DNA from: Bacteroidaceae bacterium
GTDB lineage: Bacteria; Bacteroidota; Bacteroidia; Bacteroidales; Bacteroidaceae
Assembly (NCBI GenBank): GCA_017461345.1
Contig: JAFTYP010000022.1
Span: 124,001-188,000 of the forward strand
DNA length: 64,000 bases
Direction: 5' to 3'
Shown here piece after piece: positions 9,939-18,220 of the stretch. Below the pieces are notes generated by a model. It was not told where the DNA came from. It saw only the letters and a program-made list of their open reading frames with translations, and ran no database searches. Every line of letters begins with the position of its first letter. The first letter of the stretch is position 1. Made by a program: the position numbers and the translations under genes.

Positions 9939-10193
9939 TTACACTTTCTTGGCCGAAACTACACGACCTTTTCCTCCCGTAACTTGTGCAACTACCTGCT
10001 GCAAAACAGCCATTGTGGTATTATCCACAACTGCAGGGGCTGCAGAAGCCTTCTTCAAAGATTCCTCTTCGGGTGCGATTTTATTTACTGCCTTAATAAG
10101 TAGTTTTCCACCCCAAATGACTATGATTAGAATGAGAAAGACAGCACTCATTCCAACAACCATCAACTGAAGGCCTAATTCGATGTTATCCAT
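9939..10193 (-). CDS. oadG: Oxaloacetate decarboxylase gamma chain (OadG family)
   Basis: An 84-residue protein with one N-terminal transmembrane helix (GLQLMVVGMSAVFLILIIVIWG), shown here only by its key residues, followed by a soluble tail. This fits OadG, the small anchor that holds alpha and beta subunits together. It is the first gene of the oad operon, and oadA starts 24 bp after its stop. In the 70 bp upstream there is a reverse-strand TATTTTTG element at 10217-10224 that could be a -7 box, without a matching upstream box. Confidence 0.8.
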   Translation of the reverse strand: MDNIELGLQLMVVGMSAVFLILIIVIWGGKLLIKAVNKIAPEEESLKKASAAPAVVDNTTMAVLQQVVAQVTGGKGRVVSAKKV

Positions 10194-10264
10194 TATCTTT
10201 TATATTAAATTGCGTGCAAAAATACAAAAAATAATTCGCTTTGTGTTTTGTTATCGCGAAAAAT

Positions 10265-10633
10265 TCATCTTGTTTGTTCGATTTTAACACTAATACCTTG
10301 ACAAAGAACACCCAAAGGCGGATTCTCCTTCTCAACTGTAACGCAAACCTTCAAAACCAATGGGCATTCCGCAAGGATTGCCGACGCAATTCTTGCAGCA
10401 ACATGCTCTAACAGATTCGACGGTATTGCCATTTCACGACGGGCTATACCAACAAAACAAGAATAATCGGCAGTCCCATCCAAACGATCATCTCGCCAAG
10501 AAGACTCCTCCACTTCTATTAATGCAGATATGGAAACATAAAAGTCTCCGCCTACAATCCGTTCTTGAGGATGACAACCGTGATAAGCATATAATTTAAC
10601 ACGGGCTACATTTATCTCTACGATTCTATTCAC
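10265..10633 (-). CDS. folB: Dihydroneopterin aldolase
   Basis: A 122-residue FolB-family protein. Visible family features are the start INVARVKLYAYHGC, then HPQERIVGGDFYV, the central YSxxV-like stretch and the C-terminal VTVEKENPP. The enzyme converts 7,8-dihydroneopterin to 6-hydroxymethyl-dihydropterin in folate synthesis. The start codon is GTG at 10633; its bases overlap the stop of the upstream fusion gene (GTGA, 4 bp), suggesting translational coupling. It is the third gene of dnaA-nitroreductase fusion-folB. Confidence 0.9.
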   Translation of the reverse strand: MNRIVEINVARVKLYAYHGCHPQERIVGGDFYVSISALIEVEESSWRDDRLDGTADYSCFVGIARREMAIPSNLLEHVAARIASAILAECPLVLKVCVTVEKENPPLGVLCQGISVKIEQTR

Positions 10634-11871
10634 TCTGTTTCCTCCTCATCGAAAGTCTGTGAAGAATCAGGCAGATATTTCTTCAGCACTCGGGCAACGC
10701 CTGCTGTCCAGGAATTTATTGTATCATTTTCCAATTGGAGAGAAGTAATAAGCCGAATAACGTGGTCTATGGGCATACGATAGCGAAGCACTCCACTGAT
10801 GAGTTTTGCATAGTCCCAATACTCCGGATTAAATCGTTCACTCAGTCCCTCGATGGTTGTTTTATATCCTCTTTTATTGATAAACTGGAAATCATAACGT
10901 TTTTGTCCATCGCGATCATAATGCTTTATTATAAATCCCTTTTGAACGCTCTTGGGTATCGCTATGCCTTCCTCGTCGTCTTGAAGACCTGTAAATATCT
11001 CATATGGAAATCCGTCGAGCAATCCTACGAAAGCGACCCACTTCTCTTTCTTATTTTGAAAACGAACTACATCACATTCCAATACATCCGGTCTGCGTTC
11101 AGTCACAGCAGGAATGATACCAGGAAGGTTTTCCGCCTTAAGGAATTTCTGCTGAGCAAGTGCAGTCAGCAGTGTTGCAGACATAGACTCGTTATCCTTA
11201 CGAGTATAGCGAATATCCGTAAAAACTTGCGCCAGCGTTTCCTTGCTGTTGATTTCGACAAAGTGCTTATTCTCCGGCAAAGATTCACGCTCGCTATAAC
11301 AACTGTTTATGCGCTCTGGCGTAAAAGCATTATAAGTTTCTTGATGTATAATTGCTTGCAATGGCAATCTGTCCGTTTGATTGGGAGATTCGGCTGGCCA
11401 TCCCACTGTAAGCGTTGCGACAGGGAACACCAATTCGGGTAATTCTAAAACGGAAATAATGGTTTGAGGCTGATAAACGGTCGTACCCAAGAAACAAATA
11501 CCCAGCCCCTTTTCCTCTGCTAAGCAACAGAAAGTTTGTGTGAAAAGCAAAGCATCGGTAGCAGCATTAAGGAAACTCAACACATTATCGTATCCTGGGT
11601 TCGCTTTGCGATTCAAACACCAATCAGATGTCCTACGGAAATCGGCACAAATTGTTAAAACGACAGGAGCCTGTGTCACCATCGGTTGGGAGAAATGTGC
11701 AGGAGCCAGCATTTCTTTCCTTTCCTCATCTCGCGTTACGACAACACTGTATAATTGGAGATTCCCCATCGTCTGGGTTCGTGAGGCATCCTCTATTAAC
11801 TGATTCAGCAGCTCGTCGCTGACGGGCTGCTGAGTATATTTACGGATGGTTCTTCTTTGCTTAATGTTCAT
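10630..11871 (-). CDS. Nitroreductase fused to the C-terminal region of a B12-dependent ribonucleotide reductase
   Basis: 413 residues in two unrelated parts. Residues 1 to about 235 are an NfsA-like flavin nitroreductase: RRTIRKYTQQPV at the start, and a middle with AEEKGLGICFLG. Residues from about 260 to 403 (bases about 10663-11094) match, from memory, the region near the C-terminus of Bacteroidota adenosylcobalamin-dependent ribonucleotide reductases: VLECDVVRFQN, GFPYEIFTGL, KRGYKTTIEGLSE, YAKLISGVLRYRMPID, GVARVLKKYLPD. The catalytic barrel and the final zinc ribbon of that enzyme are absent. The start overlaps the dnaA stop (ATGA) and its end overlaps folB. One explanation is an in-frame deletion joining two former neighbours; the preserved sequence argues that the tail is still selected. 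Nitroreductase call is firm, the second part is by pattern recall. Confidence 0.75.
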   Translation of the reverse strand: MNIKQRRTIRKYTQQPVSDELLNQLIEDASRTQTMGNLQLYSVVVTRDEERKEMLAPAHFSQPMVTQAPVVLTICADFRRTSDWCLNRKANPGYDNVLSFLNAATDALLFTQTFCCLAEEKGLGICFLGTTVYQPQTIISVLELPELVFPVATLTVGWPAESPNQTDRLPLQAIIHQETYNAFTPERINSCYSERESLPENKHFVEINSKETLAQVFTDIRYTRKDNESMSATLLTALAQQKFLKAENLPGIIPAVTERRPDVLECDVVRFQNKKEKWVAFVGLLDGFPYEIFTGLQDDEEGIAIPKSVQKGFIIKHYDRDGQKRYDFQFINKRGYKTTIEGLSERFNPEYWDYAKLISGVLRYRMPIDHVIRLITSLQLENDTINSWTAGVARVLKKYLPDSSQTFDEEETE

Positions 11872-13277
11872 ATTACCTTCCCTATTAGTTTCGCTTCTAA
11901 TTCTTCCAAGTGCTGGCGAAGTTCCTTATCCACTTTCAGCCTGCCATCTATAGTTTTAATACCATGTAGAACTGTCGAATGATCACGGTTCCCCACATAG
12001 ATACCAATCTTGCTCATCGTCAATTTCGTATGCTTGTTCGCCAGATACATACTCACTTGACGCACCGTTACAATGTTTGCCTTTCTGCTCTTGCCAAAGA
12101 CATCTTCCTCCTTGACATTGAAATGGCCACATGTGCAACTAATTATCTGGTCGATTGTGACTGTTTTCTTTTCAACCTTGACCCGTCCGGCCAAAATATG
12201 CTTTGCGAACTCTAAGTCGACTTCTTTATTATAGACTACAGAGTATGCCAAAAGGCTATGGATAACGCCTTCCAACTCACGCACACTGCCCGTAACGTTT
12301 TGAGAGATGTAATCTAACACATCTTCTGATATATTAAGACCATCATGCTTTACAATGCTACGCAAGATATTGCAGCGAAGGCCCTCTTCCGGTTTTTCCA
12401 TCTCGGCCATCAAGCCACTCTTGAATCGTGTAATGAGGCGTTCTTCCATTCCCTGTAATGACACAGGAGGACGGTCGCAAGTCATGATGATTTGCTTACC
12501 ATTTTGGCGCAGATGATTGAAGATATGGAAGAATGTATTCTGCGTTGCAGTCACACCTGCCAACTCTTGAATGTCATCAATTATGAGCATATCTATGCTC
12601 TGGTAGAAGTGCATAAAATCGTTGAAGACATTGTTTTTGCGTGCATCGGTAAACTGGACCATGAAAAGGTGCGCACTAAGATAAAGAACACGCATCTCGG
12701 GATGAAGTTCTTTTGTACGTAAACCTATAGCATTCACCAGATGTGTCTTTCCTACACCACTCGGACCATAGATGAAGAGTGGATTAAAGGTCATCTGTTC
12801 CGGATGCTCAGCAATTGCCTGACCAACACTACGCGGCAGTTTATTGCTTGAGCCCTCAATGAAATTATTGAAATTCTGATGGACATTGAGTTGAGAATCC
12901 AGATCGTCTGCTGCTCCTACGGCTTGTGCCAACAATGGTGATTTATTTGGCTGGCGAGAAGACGAAACTGATGCTGGCGCTATTGGGCCATCACTTTCCT
13001 GACTGACAGTAACATTATCTACGACATCAACATCATACACCAACGACACGTTTGCACCAAAAAAACGTCGTATTGTTGTATGTAGAAGACAACGATAATG
13101 TTCTTCCAGATATTCGTAGAAGAACTGTGATGGTATGCATACCACCAGTTCTTTTTGAACAGCATCAAATGACTTGACCCTCATCGGTGAGAACCAAGTC
13201 TGGAACTGCTGTTCGCTCACGTTGCCCTGGAACATTTCCATGCACCGCTGCCACAATATCTTTTCCGTCTCTGTCAT
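11868..13277 (-). CDS. dnaA: Chromosomal replication initiator DnaA
   Basis: 469 residues with all four DnaA domains: N-terminal domain (LWQRCMEMFQGNVSEQQFQTW region), a variable linker, the AAA+ domain with Walker A GPSGVGKTHL and Walker B LIIDDIQ, and the C-terminal DNA-binding domain with NRDHSTVLHGIKTID as the signature. It opens the origin and can regulate transcription. It is the first gene of an operon with the nitroreductase fusion (ATGA overlap) and folB. A promoter of Bacteroidota type is visible at 13408-13439. Confidence 0.97.
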   Translation of the reverse strand: MTETEKILWQRCMEMFQGNVSEQQFQTWFSPMRVKSFDAVQKELVVCIPSQFFYEYLEEHYRCLLHTTIRRFFGANVSLVYDVDVVDNVTVSQESDGPIAPASVSSSRQPNKSPLLAQAVGAADDLDSQLNVHQNFNNFIEGSSNKLPRSVGQAIAEHPEQMTFNPLFIYGPSGVGKTHLVNAIGLRTKELHPEMRVLYLSAHLFMVQFTDARKNNVFNDFMHFYQSIDMLIIDDIQELAGVTATQNTFFHIFNHLRQNGKQIIMTCDRPPVSLQGMEERLITRFKSGLMAEMEKPEEGLRCNILRSIVKHDGLNISEDVLDYISQNVTGSVRELEGVIHSLLAYSVVYNKEVDLEFAKHILAGRVKVEKKTVTIDQIISCTCGHFNVKEEDVFGKSRKANIVTVRQVSMYLANKHTKLTMSKIGIYVGNRDHSTVLHGIKTIDGRLKVDKELRQHLEELEAKLIGKVI

Positions 13278-13407
13278 CTACTTTCTCCGCACATTCATTC
13301 GAACGATGTGCAGTTCTTTTTGTTTACTATAATATAATATAGTGTATTCTTACTAAGGAATTTCTTCGTTTTTCCGAGTACCTCATTTTTTAAGGCGAAT
13401 TCGAGTG

Positions 13408-13439
13408 CAAAATTACTACAATTTTCCCAAAGAGCCAAA
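13408..13439 (-). promoter_or_regulatory. Probable dnaA promoter
   Basis: Reverse-strand TTTG (13436-13439), 20 nt, TAATTTTG (13408-13415), matching the Bacteroidota TTTG-N19/20-TAnnTTTG pattern. It leaves a leader of about 125 nt before the dnaA ATG. Confidence 0.6.
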
Positions 13440-13841
13440 AATCTCTCCATTGCTGCAGATATGCTCAAGGACATAACTCTCTGTCTTTCAACAATAGTTA
13501 AAGAAAGACACTTCAAACATGTGTTTTTGGTCAAAAAAAGTCGCATATCGGTGATTGACAACGGATTCGGCAAACTCTGAGAAACACTATTACCTCTCGA
13601 CATATGGTTCTAATAACCGCTATTCCATGAAGTTAAACACTTATATCGTCAAATCCTACAGAGATGTGTTTTATTTCGTTAAAATCTAAATAATGTATCA
13701 TCGTGCTATGGGCAAAGAAAAACATTGCCCGGTCCACAATAAAAAGTAACCTGCCTTCGTTTTTTATATAGTTAAAGGCAACAAATTGTCCTTTTACTCA
13801 AACAAGACACATTAACTATTCACCATTTACCATAAAAGCCT
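13440..13841. other. Gene-free stretch between dnaA and rpe
   Basis: About 400 AT-rich bases between divergent genes. A chromosomal origin is sometimes next to dnaA, but I find no cluster of TTATCCACA-like boxes here, so no origin is called. No other feature is supported. Confidence 0.4.
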
Positions 13842-13961
13842 ATGGAACAAACACTACCCCTCCCTTACATTCATCCGAGCACTGCAGTTTTGGCTAAGAT
13901 ACGCCAGTTTGCCCGTACATTTCGGCCCCAACCATTCACCCTTACAAATTGCCCGACATGA
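13842..13961 (+). CDS. Small ORF of 39 residues overlapping the rpe start
   Basis: ATG at 13842, stop TGA at 13959-13961, so the stop overlaps the rpe start codon (ATGA). The peptide starts MEQTLPLPYIHPSTAVL and continues AKIRQFARTFRPQPF. There is no signal peptide or membrane helix. The pattern LPLP...LAKIRQFAR reminds me of short unannotated ORFs seen in other Prevotella-like genomes, but this is recollection only. The overlap and the ordinary codon use favour a translated ORF or leader coupled to rpe; chance is possible. Confidence 0.45.
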   Translation: MEQTLPLPYIHPSTAVLAKIRQFARTFRPQPFTLTNCPT

Positions 13962-14599
13962 TTTCACCATCCCTACTCTCTGCAAATTTTGCCAATCTTG
14001 AAAAGGAGATGGCATGGTTCAATCAAAGCACAGCCGACTGGCTCCACATTGATATCATGGATGGTGTTTTTGTGCCTAACATCTCTTTTGGCTTTCCTGT
14101 ACTGGAACATGTAGCACGCATATGCGACAAACCTCTCGACGTACACCTGATGATTGTGCAACCCGAGAAGTTCATCGACGAAGTCAAGGCTCTCGGTGCC
14201 TATATAATGAATGTTCACTACGAGGCATGTCCGCATCTTCACCGTGTCATTGGGCAAATACACGAGGCTGGCATGAAGGCTGGTGTTACGCTTAATCCTG
14301 CGACACCTGTCTCTGTGTTGGAGGATATTGCTGCAGACCTCGACCTTGTCCTTCTCATGAGTGTTAATCCCGGTTTTGGTGGACAGAAGTTCATTCCACA
14401 CACACTGAAGAAGGTTACAGCACTCCGACAACTGCTCCAACGCACAGGAAGCAGTGCACTCATCGAAGTGGATGGTGGCGTCAACCTTGAGACAGGACGT
14501 CTGTTGAAAGCAGCCGGTGCTGATGTACTCGTTGCCGGAAGCCACATCTTCTCTGCTCCCGATCCTGCGGCAGCCTGCAAGGCTCTCTCCGAGTTATAG
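13958..14599 (+). CDS. rpe: Ribulose-phosphate 3-epimerase
   Basis: 213 residues from the ATG at 13958 (MISPSLLSANFANL). TIM-barrel epimerase features: SPSLLSANF, WLHIDIMDGVFVPN with the catalytic Asp, HLMIVQPEKF, MSVNPGFGGQKF (phosphate and catalytic region), EVDGGVN and GADVLVAGSHIF. It interconverts ribulose 5-phosphate and xylulose 5-phosphate in the pentose phosphate pathway. An upstream in-frame TTG at 13949 is possible but the ATG gives the normal family start. ComEC-like gene begins 20 bp after its stop. Confidence 0.96.
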   Translation: MISPSLLSANFANLEKEMAWFNQSTADWLHIDIMDGVFVPNISFGFPVLEHVARICDKPLDVHLMIVQPEKFIDEVKALGAYIMNVHYEACPHLHRVIGQIHEAGMKAGVTLNPATPVSVLEDIAADLDLVLLMSVNPGFGGQKFIPHTLKKVTALRQLLQRTGSSALIEVDGGVNLETGRLLKAAGADVLVAGSHIFSAPDPAAACKALSEL

Positions 14600-14619
14600 C
14601 AGTCCCGACGTATTTGTGT

Positions 14620-15747
14620 ATGCTTATCCAACACCCAATGTTTTGGTGCGCCGCCATGCTAATGGCGGGCACTGCTTTGGGGTTGCATTACCCTTTGCCC
14701 TACTACCTGCCTCTTTTGGCTGTTGCTGTTGTTGTTTCCACCTTGCTGCGCCGTTACGGACATTGGCACGATGTGCTTACCCTTTTTGTCTGGCTTTTGA
14801 TAGGATGCAGCAGGGCATCCATATCTTACGGTGAAGACGATGCGCCACGATGGCAACAAACCATTTCCTCGAAGGCAAAGGCCGTACAATCATCTATGAT
14901 AAGACGGCTTAGCAAGTCTGGCGTATCGGATCGGACTTTGGCCTTGACACAGGCATTGGTTGTAGGCAAAAAGGACGATTTAAGCCGTGAGACACAACAG
15001 GCGTACAGACAGGTAGGGGCAAGCCACCTCTTGGCACTAAGCGGGATGCATTTAGGCATTCTTTACTCCCTGCTTTATTTCTGCCTTGTCCGTTGGGTGC
15101 GCCACAGCCGTTGGCGATGGTATTTTCTGCCGTTAATCCTGTTCTCCCTTTGGGGGTATGCTTTAGTGGCAGGAATGCCTGTCTCGCTGGTAAGAGCCGC
15201 CTTGATGCTGTCTGTAATTACCATTACCACGCTCATGCAGTATCGTACCGACCCTTTGCATCCTTTGGCATTAAGTGCCATCATCATTCTGTTTGTGGAG
15301 CCCTTGCAGTTATTCAGCATCAGTTTCCAACTCTCCTATGCTGCTGTTCTTTTTCTGCTCCTCATGTGGGGACCTGTGAATGACTTGTTTCCCCGACAGA
15401 ATTGGGCTTCAAGGCTATTTACCGTATCCTGCATTGCCACATTGGGCACTATGCCCTTGACACTCTATTACTTCCACCAACTGCCTTTGCTTGGTCCTCT
15501 GCTGAGTTTGATTCTCATCCCATTGACAACAGTCATTATTTGGCTGACGTTTGCCACCATTCTTCTACCAGTTTCTGCATTCGGTTGGGTATTGAATTAC
15601 ATTGTAATCCTACAGGAAAAGATTCTCAACTATGCCGGCAGCATCCCATACACTACGCTGACCGACATCTACCCCGACGAAATAAGCATCATGCTCCTAT
15701 ATGCTGCAATGCTGATGGCAATCGTACGTCTGCGCACAAGAAACTAA
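14620..15747 (+). CDS. Stand-alone ComEC/Rec2 channel domain protein
   Basis: 375 residues from ATG 14620, with about nine hydrophobic segments. The diagnostic ComEC core is present: ALVVGKKDDLSRE, then QVGASHLLALSGMHLG and SFQLSYAAVLFLLL. The N-terminal OB-like domain and the C-terminal metallo-beta-lactamase domain of full ComEC proteins (600-800 residues) are both missing, so only the Competence domain remains. ComEC imports single-stranded DNA across the inner membrane during transformation. Whether this short form transports DNA is unknown. It follows rpe by 20 bp. A hairpin at 15971 lies downstream. Confidence 0.8.
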   Translation: MLIQHPMFWCAAMLMAGTALGLHYPLPYYLPLLAVAVVVSTLLRRYGHWHDVLTLFVWLLIGCSRASISYGEDDAPRWQQTISSKAKAVQSSMIRRLSKSGVSDRTLALTQALVVGKKDDLSRETQQAYRQVGASHLLALSGMHLGILYSLLYFCLVRWVRHSRWRWYFLPLILFSLWGYALVAGMPVSLVRAALMLSVITITTLMQYRTDPLHPLALSAIIILFVEPLQLFSISFQLSYAAVLFLLLMWGPVNDLFPRQNWASRLFTVSCIATLGTMPLTLYYFHQLPLLGPLLSLILIPLTTVIIWLTFATILLPVSAFGWVLNYIVILQEKILNYAGSIPYTTLTDIYPDEISIMLLYAAMLMAIVRLRTRN

Positions 15748-15869
15748 GCCTGCGCATCTATTCTCAATTATGACTGTCCGCAAAACTCGTGTGCTGCCAG
15801 CCACAAGGACCTTTCTTTTTATAATTCCAGAAAAGCATCCGGGAGTATCGAAACATGAGGTTGAAAAAG

Positions 15870-15957
15870 TATACACGTTAAGTCGGGCAACTATACACGT
15901 TAAGTTGGCAAAGTATACACGTTAAGTCGGGCAACTTCTCTGGTGTAGTTTGGAATT
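15870..15957. repeat. 4 x 22-nt modular array (copy 2)
   Basis: Three units with core TATACACGTTAAGT and linkers CGGGCAAC, TGGCAAAG, CGGGCAAC, then a fourth with core TTCTCTGGTGTAGT. Lies between the convergent ends of the comEC-like gene and the outer membrane protein gene, before the terminator. Confidence 0.9.
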
Positions 15958-15970
15958 GTGATTAAAAAAG

Positions 15971-16007
15971 AAAGGAGTCCTTCCTCATAAACGGGAAGAA
16001 CTCCTTT
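15971..16007. terminator. Bidirectional hairpin terminator
   Basis: AAAGGAGT and CCTTCC pair with GGGAAG and ACTCCTTT; A-rich before and TTGTTT after. Sits between convergent genes, so it may serve both. Confidence 0.7.
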
Positions 16008-16038
16008 GTTTCTATGGTTAAAACTGTTCTGAAAAATA

Positions 16039-16836
16039 TCAGTAACGGTATGCTGCACCTATTGTCGCATAAATGGGGAACATGCGGAAAGATATTGCCT
16101 CGAACTCGGCTCTCCAGATGTTCGACATGCCCCAGTCAAGAAGACCGAAGACATTTACATGTTTCGTTGCCTTCCAGTCAAAGCCAACTTCGACACCCAC
16201 GTTCAAGGGAAGCATATTGTCGTCAAAACTTTCCGGGTACGGTGTAGGGTTCTCACGCGTCATGAAAATCTTGGTGCCTGTAGGACTGTCTTCGCGCAAA
16301 TAGCCTACGCCATCGTTATTGTCGTACACCTTACCTGTGAAAGTCTGACTGAAATAATAACTCAGGTAAGGACCTGCACTGACATTCCAACGAGGGCTTA
16401 TGCGGAAAGTAGCCTGTATGGGAAGCGTCACACCCCACATTTCGGTGCTTGTGGCATTGGTTCCTGTAAAGTAACCTTTCGTTATCTCGCCCTCTTGCTC
16501 GAGCCATACGTAGTAGTTCTTAACGTCGGCCTTCGTGTCAAACCCTTCCCAGAAGAAGTGAGCACCCATGCTGATACCCCATCGTTTTGAGAACATACGA
16601 TAGCCATCGATGCCCAGACTGACACCACCACGAGGACTGAAACCATTGATTTTTCTTATCTCGGCAGGCAAAGGCAGAGGAGTCGTGCCACCAATTACGT
16701 AGCCAACACGAGCAATAAAACCGCCACCCTTGAGGCCCTTAGTCGGTCCCCACTTCTGCCAGGCGTCTTCCTGTTGAGCAGTAACCGTCGTTATTGAAAC
16801 AAGAAGAAATGTAAAGATATAGAGAATACGTTTCAT
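16039..16836 (-). CDS. Outer membrane beta-barrel protein
   Basis: 265 residues from the ATG at 16836 (MKRILYIFTFLL), with a signal peptide ending TVTAQQ. The rest is alternating hydrophobic beta-strands with repeated aromatic ends (YSYYF-like strands, WNVSAGPYLSYYF, GAAYRY at the C-terminus), as in 8 to 10-stranded OmpW/PorT-type barrels. Function not recognised. It follows the PCMD gene by 17 bp on the same strand, so they are probably co-transcribed. A longer start at 16863 would overlap the previous gene and spoil the signal peptide. Confidence 0.75.
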   Translation of the reverse strand: MKRILYIFTFLLVSITTVTAQQEDAWQKWGPTKGLKGGGFIARVGYVIGGTTPLPLPAEIRKINGFSPRGGVSLGIDGYRMFSKRWGISMGAHFFWEGFDTKADVKNYYVWLEQEGEITKGYFTGTNATSTEMWGVTLPIQATFRISPRWNVSAGPYLSYYFSQTFTGKVYDNNDGVGYLREDSPTGTKIFMTRENPTPYPESFDDNMLPLNVGVEVGFDWKATKHVNVFGLLDWGMSNIWRAEFEAISFRMFPIYATIGAAYRY

Positions 16837-16853
16837 GTCTGTGAGATGTTTTT

Positions 16854-18065
16854 TTATTCGCAATAGAGTCGCACGTTGTCAATAAGAAGTTTGCTTCCTA
16901 TGGCTCCCTTGAAGTAAGCGCCCTGCCAACTGCTGGCAAAGCCAATGATAAGGCTATAACCCTTGTTAGCCAGAATAGTAGGATCGACCTCCGACCTGTA
17001 TTCAACCGGAATAACAAATTCCTGCCATTCGTTTGTCACACCATGAATAGGGTTATTGGTAAGTTGGTCGGTACCGTCGGCATTATAGTAATGTGGCAAT
17101 CGGCCAAGGCCAACAATGTAAGGACTCGACAAAACATCGTTGCCATCAAGCATTACCTTGTTGCCATAAGCATCTTCGTTACGATAGAGCACAGCGTATG
17201 CATCGGGTTCATCTACCACACCTGCCATCGGTTTACCGCTACGGTCTTGGTAGGTATTTCCTCTCTCGAAACGAAGCCAAACACGCATCTGCATGGGTTT
17301 ATGGGCAAAAGGCGAGCCGAACATCGTTGCCTTGAGAGCATTCTTGATGGCATTATCAACATCGAAAATGCCATTGAACATAGAGCCGGAAGCCAGACGC
17401 ATATTCACCAACTGACCGAATGGACCCGTATCGCATGTTTCCAGTTTGAGGCAGTCACTGCCGTCGGGGCCTCCTCCCACAACAGGCGTAGAAGGATAGT
17501 CCATCGGTTTGGCCGACGATTTACTGATTTTGAAGCCAGGATTTCCATTCTTCCATGTGCCATCGATAAAGAAATCCGGAGCCGACCAGACATAGTATTT
17601 CCCACCGGGTTCAAGAGCGTAATCCTCGAAATCTATCTTCAAATTCCCTTCGCTGGGCTTCTCGTGAACAACAGAAACAGTGTAGTCGCGGCTCCAAACT
17701 CCGTCTTCCGACACAATACGGAAACTACGCACCTTCTCGTCTGCATAATTAACAGCCGAACCATTGCGGAAAAGTTCGTCTGTGCCATCCTCGTTCTTGA
17801 GATAGACGCTGGCTCCTTCAGTTACACGAAGCGTTGTAGCAATATCTTGTGCATTAGCATAACTGCGAATAATGAACACAATGTCGCTCTTGGCAGAAAT
17901 AACCGTCTGCGCTGTATCGTAGTCATGATAGAAAAAGTCGCTTGGTTTGTCGAGATGTAATGAAATGGATTCAATATCACACTCTGTGTTTTCCATCTCT
18001 TCCTGAATGCATGAAGTAAAGAAAAGGGGAAGGGCGGCAAGGACCGCTAAAAATGTCTTATTCAT
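16854..18065 (-). CDS. PCMD domain lipoprotein (putative carbohydrate metabolism domain)
   Basis: 403 residues. The signal peptide ends in a lipobox (LFFTSC, Cys at residue 19). Residues about 30-135 form an Ig-like or DUF-type beta domain; the C-terminal 250 residues match the PCMD family (FEDYALEPGGKYYVWSAP, LKLETCDTG, GMVVG-like region, WQEFVIPVEY, LLIDNVRL), a beta-sandwich resembling carbohydrate-binding modules. Such proteins are attached to the outer membrane and may bind glycans. The downstream barrel gene may be its partner. A reverse-strand TACTTTTG element at 18101-18108 could be its -7 box. Confidence 0.8.
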   Translation of the reverse strand: MNKTFLAVLAALPLFFTSCIQEEMENTECDIESISLHLDKPSDFFYHDYDTAQTVISAKSDIVFIIRSYANAQDIATTLRVTEGASVYLKNEDGTDELFRNGSAVNYADEKVRSFRIVSEDGVWSRDYTVSVVHEKPSEGNLKIDFEDYALEPGGKYYVWSAPDFFIDGTWKNGNPGFKISKSSAKPMDYPSTPVVGGGPDGSDCLKLETCDTGPFGQLVNMRLASGSMFNGIFDVDNAIKNALKATMFGSPFAHKPMQMRVWLRFERGNTYQDRSGKPMAGVVDEPDAYAVLYRNEDAYGNKVMLDGNDVLSSPYIVGLGRLPHYYNADGTDQLTNNPIHGVTNEWQEFVIPVEYRSEVDPTILANKGYSLIIGFASSWQGAYFKGAIGSKLLIDNVRLYCE

Positions 18066-18220
18066 GTATGTTATTTATATTTCTTTCTATAAAATCGCGG
18101 CAAAAGTACAACATTTAATGATAACATAGACAATTTTTCGGTAAGTTTATCCTTTTTTACCTTTATTTTATCTCCCAACCTGCTGTTTTTGCAACTTGCG
18201 CACATCGTCAGGTTCTGTAA

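Noticed and set aside
9042..10103. Long open frame (353 codons) antisense to oadA
   Set aside because: Shadow frame of a well-conserved gene; no domain and no start signal. The same holds for long antisense frames over the PCMD gene, the nucleotidyltransferase, prfA, purM and lpxD.
13295..13603. Open frame of 102 codons on the minus strand upstream of dnaA
   Set aside because: It runs across the well-spaced dnaA promoter at 13408-13439, has no recognisable domain and its composition is unlike the neighbouring genes.
13278..13841. Chromosomal replication origin beside dnaA
   Set aside because: No cluster of TTATCCACA-like boxes and no clear DNA-unwinding layout could be seen.
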